Source: Proteles cristata cristata (taxonomy: Eukaryota; Chordata; Mammalia; Carnivora; Hyaenidae). From it: 64,000 nt of DNA. Below are positions 57,061 through 64,000 of this stretch, in pieces (positions within the stretch are counted from its first letter, which is position 1; each line of letters starts with the position of its first letter). The notes beneath the pieces are model-generated. The model ran no database searches. It worked only from the letters and a program-made list of their open reading frames with translations, and was not told where the DNA came from. A program made the position numbers and the translations under genes. The stretch covers positions 868,001-932,000 of the forward strand of contig JAESUZ010004921.1 of the NCBI GenBank assembly GCA_017311185.1. The letters run 5' to 3'.

Positions 57061-59685
57061 ATATATGTACCAACTTTGGTTGTTTTTGCTTTTATTTTTT
57101 GTTTTTTTTAAAGAATATAAATATTAGAATTCATTTCAGAAAGAGGTAAATCAGATCATTACTGATAACTTTATAGAGCAGGTACAATGTGAGCTTTAGG
57201 GAGAAGATAAGACTTTCAAGAGCAAAGAGTTGGAAGGCATTTTAATAACAAAAAAGCTTAAATATCAGTGAGTCAATCATTTTCAAATGAAATATGTAGA
57301 CCATTTCTGAAGAAATATAACATTTACTAAAAAGAAAACAAAGTAAATTGAAGTAAGAAAGCAGCAAATTTTATAAAGGGCTTTGAACAACAGAATAGAG
57401 AAAATACAGGCTAGCCAAAGAAAAAATTTTGAGTAGTATTATAGTCTCAATATGACCAAAGGAAGTTTATAATTTTAATATGCAAAGATGAAACGGGTCA
57501 TTTAAAACATGACTGTGACAACATACCCGATTCAACTGTCTATGTAATACTGTTCCTACTTTAAAATAAACACTAGCTTGACTATTTCATTACACACTAT
57601 TTTATCTCCAATCTAAATTCAGGAAGTATAGTGAATGCCTAAGGTAATAAAAGAAGATAAAATAAGTTAATATATATTTCCTGGCTAGGGAGGAAAAGAA
57701 GAAACAATTGTACTGCGAGTTAACAAAAATCAACTACTTTTTAAAGAAATTTCACAAATAATGCTTTAGGAACATTACATTATTTATTTTCATAAAAATA
57801 TTACTTGTATAAGAAAAGAACTTGTGAATATTTGCTAATATACCACTATTTCAAAGCAAATTTCTGAAGTCTTAGAACAAATCTTATCATTTCCATTGGC
57901 ATAATGTTCAGTTATAAGTCCAGTCTTCTGTAAAGGTCAAAAGGATTTCTTACAGGGGAAAAAAATGATAGATTTGATCTGGTAAACAATTATTCAAAGA
58001 TAAATTAAATTAGAGGATATTCTAGAAAGGAGCTGATAGGACCTAGCAGTGCACAAAAGGATGTGCAAAAAGAATGTGCCCTTTGGGATTTGTTACATTG
58101 CCATTTTGAAATATAAAATATTATAATTGTGTTAGTGTAGCCATCAATGAAAGACAATGTGAAACACTGAGATTCTTATAAGCATTCAGGTTTCAGCCTG
58201 ATCAAAGATACTGTGATTTTTTTAAAAAAATGCTTATATTTAAGAGTTCATTCTGATGAAAAAAGCAATGGATTTAATTACTTTTAAGCATAAAAAAATC
58301 AAGTTACTAATGATAACATTTCAAGCCTCAAGATAAACAGTGTAATTAATACCAACTAAAGCCTTCTTTAAAGATAGGATGAGATTTCAGGTTCACATAT
58401 ATGATTATTTTACCATCAAAAGTAAATAAGGTTACTCTGAGAATTCAAAATTTTTATTTTTGGACATGAGTTCCAATTAGCAAACATTATTTCAGAAAAA
58501 AAGGCACTGGGAAAAAAGAATACTGTATGTTTATCATCAAAGGCTTCATAGTAGAAAGTTATTTGATTCTTTAAAGAAACATAGAGGAAATAGACAAGAA
58601 GGGTAGGTAGGATAAGAAAATAGAAAACATGGTCCAGTGCTGATCATCACAGAAGAACGACTACCATGATAATGAACCAGATCTCTAGATGGCACAGAGG
58701 ACATATAAAATTGCTCAAACAAACAAACAAAAAAATTGAGTACCTTGATTTGTGAATGTTGCTTTGTCAATATTTATAGTTGGCACTTGGTTTAGAATGT
58801 CAGAGTTGCTGTTACTTTTGCACAATTCATCCAACTCTACTATTTTGTACTCAAATAATCCATACCCTCAGATTGGTGATTTTATTTTCTACTATAAATT
58901 CTTACTTCAGGTCAGTCTGTCTTCCTGCATCACATACTGTCTAGTGCTTGTCTTTCTCTTTCTGGGTAAGTGCATCTCATCTACAGAAATCGAGCATCCT
59001 TAGGTATTGTGAAGAAGTAAAAGTATTCACCAATTCCCAGAATATGTTCACATTCTATTCACATCTTGTATAACTATAGATAGTTTTCTCTTTCCTCATG
59101 TATGTTCAAGGGATTATGTTCAAATTTTCTTCTCTCTTCTACATCAAGTCATAGGATTTATATTAAGCACATAATACCCAGCCCAATTTATCTTTTTTAA
59201 AAGTATAGACTTCTATGTTTGCTTTGTTTTCCCCTGCTTTTTTACTAAGTGAGATAACTGGAGGCCATATACATCTATAAGTTCAATTGACTCTTGGACA
59301 ATACCGAGTTTGAAATGAGTGGGTCAACTAATATGCAGATTTTTAAAAATAAATACAATATAGTACTGTAAATGCATTTTCTCTTATTTTCTTAATAACA
59401 CTATCTTTTCTCTAGCTTACTTTATTGTAACAATACAAAATCTAATACATATGAATACGTGTTAATTGACTGTTTATGTTATTGGTAAAACTTCTGGCCA
59501 ACTGGTGGCTATTTATAGTTAAGTTTGGGGGGAGTCAAGTTACCTGATGGATTTTTGACTGTGCAGGAGACCAGTGACCCCAAACTCTCTGTTGTTCAAA
59601 GGTAAACTATATGTTGTAAGTGGTAAAACCCACATTCCATTATTGGTGAACTTAATTTTGAAATCTGTGTGTGTCATTATAAGTT
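57061..59685. other. No gene seen
   Basis: A long AT-rich stretch that looks single-copy; no repeat, open frame above 85 codons or RNA gene recognised. Confidence 0.5.
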
Positions 59686-59880
59686 AGAGGTCAACATACT
59701 TTTCCTGTGAAGGATCATATATCAAATATTTTACGCTTCCAGGATACATAGGTCTCTGTCTCATATTGTTGTTTCCTTTAAGAATACTTTAAAATGTAAT
59801 AAATATTCTGAGCATGTAGCCATTGCAAAGTGGATAGCAGGATGGATTTGGCCTTTAAGCAGTAGTTTGACAACTCCTGA
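59686..59880 (+). mobile_element. hAT-type DNA transposon MITE
   Basis: AGGTCAACATACTTTTCCTGTGAAGGATCATATATCAAATATTTTACGCTTCC ... GATTTGGCCTTTAAGCAGTAGTTTGACAACTCCTGA: a decayed copy of a common mammalian MITE with imperfect inverted ends (GGTCA-CAAAC / GTTTG-ACCC). Confidence 0.65.
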
Positions 59881-60149
59881 TCCACATTATTGACGCTCAT
59901 GTAACATGGTATTCTTCATTTATGTGACTGTGTGAGAATTGAATGAGATGTATAAAAAGCCTAACCTCAGGAAGTGTTTAAAAAGTGGTGACTATTATTG
60001 ATGGCAATTTTATCATTAGGATGCTTGTAAGTAATAGACACAGTTAGAGAAGAATAATATATTTATTGCCATTTGAAGGATTTGAATCTTAGACATGCTG
60101 ATAACAGATATTCTGAGAAAGGATTAGAAGCACAATTTAAGTCTGTCTT

Positions 60150-60270
60150 TGCCTTAAGTGAAATGCAAATCAAAACCACAGGCTACTTCGTACCCACTGG
60201 GGCTGCTATGGTAAAAAAGATAACTAATCTTAATAACTCTAACAAGTGTTGATGAAGATGCAGATAAACT
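60150..60270 (+). mobile_element. LINE-1 3' fragment, sense
   Basis: GTGAAATGCAAATCAAAACCACAGGCTACTTCGTACCCACTGGGGCTGCTATGG ... AACAAGTGTTGATGAAGATG is L1 post-ORF2 sequence. It sits upstream of the ORF2 fragment that follows, so it is a separate or rearranged piece. Confidence 0.7.
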
Positions 60271-60274
60271 ATAA

Positions 60275-62590
60275 AAAGAGCAAATTAAATCTAAAGTAAC
60301 CAGAAGAAAGATAATGATAAAGATCAGAATGAAAATTCAATAAACAGAAAGAGAAAAAAATTTTATCAAAAACTGGTTTGAGAATTTCAAAAATCAATAA
60401 AGCTCTAGCTGGAATAGTCAGGAAATAAAAAGACATAAATTATAAAAGTGGGTAATGCAAGAGGTAGTACCACTAGAGATACTATGGATGTTCAAAGGAC
60501 AATATCAGACTATTATAAACAACTTACTGCCAATACTTTAAAGACCATAGAGGAAATGAACAAATGCACTGAATTACTAATATTACCAGAGCTCACTCAA
60601 GAAGAAACGGATCAGTTGAATAACCTCATGTCTATCTGAAAAATTTCAATTTGTACTTAAAAACCTCACAAAAAAAATATTTCAGGCCAACGTGTCTTCA
60701 TTGGTGAATTCTAGCAAGTTTTTTTTTCTTTAAGTTTATTTCTTTGATAGAGAGCAAGCCTAAGTGCATGCATGTGCACAAGTAGAGAGGGACAGAGAGA
60801 GAAGGGAGAGAGAGAATGCCAAACAGACTCCACACTGTCAACACAGAGCCCCACATGGGGCTCAACCCCATGACTGTGAGATTATGACTTGAGCCAAAAT
60901 CAAAAGTCAGACACTTAATTGGCTCAACCACTCAGGAGCCCCGAATTCTACCAAGCTTTTAAGGAAAAAATTATCAATTCTGCAGACTCTTTCTGTAAAC
61001 TTAAGGGAATGGAATAATTCCTGACTCAGTCAATGAGAAAAAACTTATTCTGATACCAAAATCACAAAAAGATATTACAAGAAAGAAAATTACAGATCAA
61101 TAGTGATGAATAAAGACACAAATATTCCAAATAAAATTCAGCAAACAGAAACCATCAATAAATATATAACTTGCAATTCACATTAAACTAAAAAAGAAAA
61201 ATCATGCACTTTTCCCAATAAATGGTGGAAAATATTTGACCTTGTCCAATACCCATTTCAGATGAAAAAAAAAAATCAGAAAACCGGGATTATAAAGCAA
61301 ATTAATCTGATAAAAGACAACTATGAAAAAAATAGATTGCACTTAATGGAGAAAGTTGAACTGCTTTCTCTTTAAGATCAGGAGCAAAACAAGAATGTCC
61401 TCTATCCCTACTTCTATGGAACATCATTGTGAACATCCTAGCAGTAAAACAGTTCAAGAAAAAGAAATTTTAAACGTTCAGATTTTAAAGAATTAGAACT
61501 GTCTTTATACACAACGACTGTCTATATAAAAATTCCAATGGAATCTACAAACAAAAAACCGACCCATAAGTGTTACAAAATTTGTTATGTTTCTGTTCTA
61601 GATCCATTATTTTTTAAAATGTCATTTACAGTAACATGAAGATATAAAGCATTTAGGAATATATCTGCCAGATCTGAAAATTTAAAAACATCGCTTAGAA
61701 ATGTTTTCAAGATCTAAATAAATGCAGTAACATCATGAATTCATTACTTGGAAGATTTGGTATTGTTTAGATGTCAGTTCTCCCCAAAATGATCTAAAGC
61801 TTAAATACAATCTTAAAATTCCAGTGATTTTTGTAGGAACTGACAAGGTTATTATAAAATTTATATGAAAATGCAAAAGACCCAGAATAGCCAAAACAAC
61901 TTTGAAAACAGAACTAAGTTAGAATACTTAACCTGACCAATTTCAAGATTTATTTTAAAGCTACAAAGGTCAACATAACATGGTTGGCCTCAAGACAGAC
62001 AAACAAATCAATGAAACATAATAGAGTCTACAAACAGACTCACATGTATATGGTCAATTGATTTTTACCAAAGTGTAAAGCGCAAGTGGTTGGAATGTTT
62101 ATCTTTTCAACAAATGTCACTGGAAGAGTTGGCTACCTCCTGTGTAAAATAATAGCTTTGATCTATTACTCACAAAATACAAAACCAAAACAACAACAAC
62201 AAAAAAAACCCAAAAAGCAAAACAAAAATCAAAAGTTATCATAGTCAAATATTTAAAGTTGAAATTTTAAATAACTTCTGAAGAAGATACAGGAAAAAAT
62301 TTTTATGATCTACGTCAGAGTTCTTAAATAGGACTCCTGAACCATGCTTCAGTGAAAAATGATAAACTTGACCTCAGAAAATGTAATAATTTCTGCCCTT
62401 CAAGGACAATATTAAAAGAAGGAAAAGACAAGACACAGACACAGTAAAAATACTTGTATCATACATCTGATAAAAGGCTTTTATCTAGAGTATAGATGTT
62501 TCAAAACTTACTGAGTTCAAAACTCAGTAGGAAAACAAACAACTTAATCCAAAAAATTAGCCACAAAAGGATATATTAGCCTAGGAAACT
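60275..62590 (+). mobile_element. Long decayed LINE-1 ORF2 segment, sense
   Basis: TCAATAAAGCTCTAGCTGG, CAAGAATGTCCTCTATCCCTACTTCT (ORF2 region), AAAAGACCCAGAATAGCCAAAACAAC, CTACAAACAGACTCACATGTATATGGTCAATTGATTTTTACC and TCTGATAAAAGGCTTTTATC follow L1 ORF2 and 3' order over 2.3 kb. Every frame is broken; the 63-codon piece at 60448 is an ORF2 remnant. A CAN SINE is inserted at 60722-60942. Confidence 0.8.
60722..60942 (-). mobile_element. CAN SINE, antisense, inside the L1
   Basis: TTTCTTTAAGTTTATTTCTTTGATAGAGAGC to CAACCACTCAGGAGCCCC. Target copies GAATTCTAGCAAGTTTT (60705) and GAATTCTACCAAGCTTTT (60943). Confidence 0.9.
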
Positions 62591-63732
62591 CAGGTTAATT
62601 TTATAGATAAATATGGATTCAAAGCTCAAGTATTAAAGCTACTTTTCATACTTGCCTTATAATTTGTTATTATTTTTTTACATTTTCCCCCATCCACAAT
62701 CTTCTAAAATCTGTGCCAAGATAGATAAAAATTAAAGCCATCTAATGAAATTTTATATTTATTTACTGTATAATATCTGTAAATGTACTTCGGTATATGT
62801 GTTTTCATAAGTTACTTATATTTTCTCTTAATGTATTATATTTGAGTCCATCATACTGAATGAAAAGGTAACATTTATGTGCCTATTGTTTGGTATATGA
62901 AAATCAGAGGTTTTTAATTCTGAATGAATTTTATTTAAGAGAAAAGTCCATTTCAAGTGGAAAACTGAAAGATAAATTTCAGAACATACAAGGTGTAACA
63001 CTTGAGAGAAGCTTATTACTTTGCATATGGATCTATAGGTCTTCTAGATTTCACTGGGTATGTCTTTATAGGTGCAGAGAAAAATTATAAACATAACTAA
63101 ATTATTCTTTATCCTGAAGAGCCTAAGTTATTCATTGATAAATAGAATGTCTCTGTATACACATAAAACACTACCTCTGTGTTCTTGTTTTCTTTAGCAA
63201 AGAAAGTAATATTTGGAAAAAGTAACTTTTTGGAGCCAAGGGGGTCTAGATTCGTATTTAAGACTTAATCATTTTTAATAAGGGGGTAAGTTTCTTCTTA
63301 TAAAAGTCTTTAAATATAGCATGGGGATATTAAACCCTAAGGGATTCATTAAAATCAGTGTATGTAAAGCATCCAACACATGTCTGATGCTCAGTAAATG
63401 TTAGTATCTCACTTCCACTCACTGCTTTAATTCTATTGTTTATGTCTACAATATGTGTGTTTAGAAACCAGTATAAAAGAAGTGAATGCCCAGTAATAGC
63501 TCTAAAAATCCTTTCTAAAGGTGTTCTTATTTTCCTTGTTAATCAGTCAGCAATTAGTAGTTGAAATACTAAGGACACCTAATACTCTTTACATAGAATT
63601 TGACTCCTTGAGTATTTATTTTTTAAATAGGCATTTGATCCACCCTCAAAGGTGGTAAAAGTGAAAAAGGGGGATGATTTCTAATCATTCATTTGGATAA
63701 AGTAGAAAATAAAATTGTTTAAATAAAAATAT
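62591..63732. other. No gene seen
   Basis: AT-rich intergenic sequence; nothing recognised. Confidence 0.5.
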
Positions 63733-63743
63733 AAATTATTTGT

Positions 63744-63877
63744 GGGGCAGCTGGGTGGCACAGTCGATTAAGCATCCAACTTTGGGTCAGGGCATGATCT
63801 CACAGTTCATGAGTTCAAGCCCTGCATCAGGTTCTGTGCTGACAGCTCAGAGTCTGGAGCCTGCTTCAGATTCTGTG

Positions 63878-63921
<44 letters not shown>

Positions 63922-63970
63922 TCTGTCTCTACCCCGCTTGTGTTCTGTCAAAAATAAACATTGAAAAAAG
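63744..63970 (+). mobile_element. CAN SINE with expanded (CT)n
   Basis: GGGGCAGCTGGGTGGCACAGTC head; the CT tract has grown to about 20 uninterrupted CT units (63878-63917). The tail is AAAAATAAACATTG. Target copies AAATTATTTGT at 63733-63743 and 63972 onward. Confidence 0.92.
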
Positions 63971-64000
63971 ACAAATTATTTGTAATATATAATAAGTGGG

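Overview
The window is mammalian nuclear DNA from a cat-like carnivore (Feliformia, most likely Felidae). The main evidence is about 25 tRNA-Lys-derived CAN SINEs of the felid type: the head reads GGGGCGCCTGGGTGGCTCAG, the middle GTGCTGACAGCTCAGAGCC, and a CT-rich tract leads to an AAATAAA tail. There are also carnivore-type LINE-1 3' ends. The rest is AT-rich intergenic DNA, a gene desert, made of layered retrotransposons of different ages (L2, MIR, MER5/hAT, MaLR, old and young L1, CAN SINEs, one class II endogenous retrovirus). No ordinary multi-exon gene is visible. There are no bacterial features, CRISPR arrays or independent tRNA genes.

The one clear protein-coding locus lies on the minus strand in a GC-rich block (about 37.15-40.15 kb). 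It is an intronless POM121-family (nuclear pore membrane protein 121-like) gene. The start chosen here is the ATG at 39802. The frame runs about 460 codons and then shifts near 38410-38443 into a second open frame of about 420 codons ending at 37155. The N-terminal half carries POM121 family hallmarks (RRRYPI, KKPVLSSRNS, RIPPPGRK, a KRKR patch and an LPPK...LDKNLD block). The membrane segment of full-length POM121 and the C-terminal FG repeats are absent. The C-terminal half holds a 69-residue internal tandem repeat. A CpG-rich upstream region has a perfect NRF1 palindrome and a 13-bp direct repeat with CRE-like half-sites. An isolated intronless POM121-like gene in a desert fits a POM121L12-type locus, but orthology cannot be proven from sequence alone.

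Layout. 0-6.4 kb: unique AT-rich DNA, an old L1 with a TG/TA microsatellite, then a 1.6 kb old L1. 6.4-19.3 kb: CAN SINEs, including a two-SINE nested insertion at 6.43-6.90 kb, and antisense L1 3' ends. 19.3-23.3 kb: an old antisense L1 split by a betaretrovirus-like ERV, itself split by a young L1, a three-level nest with target duplications. 23.3-35 kb: more SINEs, L1s and a MIR. 35.4-35.9 kb: L2. 36-40.6 kb: the POM121-like locus and its promoter, then a MIR. 40.9-64 kb: SINEs, MIRs, MER5 and hAT MITEs, a MaLR LTR, a probable solo LTR, two L2 segments and a long decayed sense L1 near 60-62.6 kb.

Repeat assignments were made by eye against remembered consensus features, so subfamily names are approximate. 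Boundaries are good to a few bases where a target-site duplication is stated and to tens of bases elsewhere.
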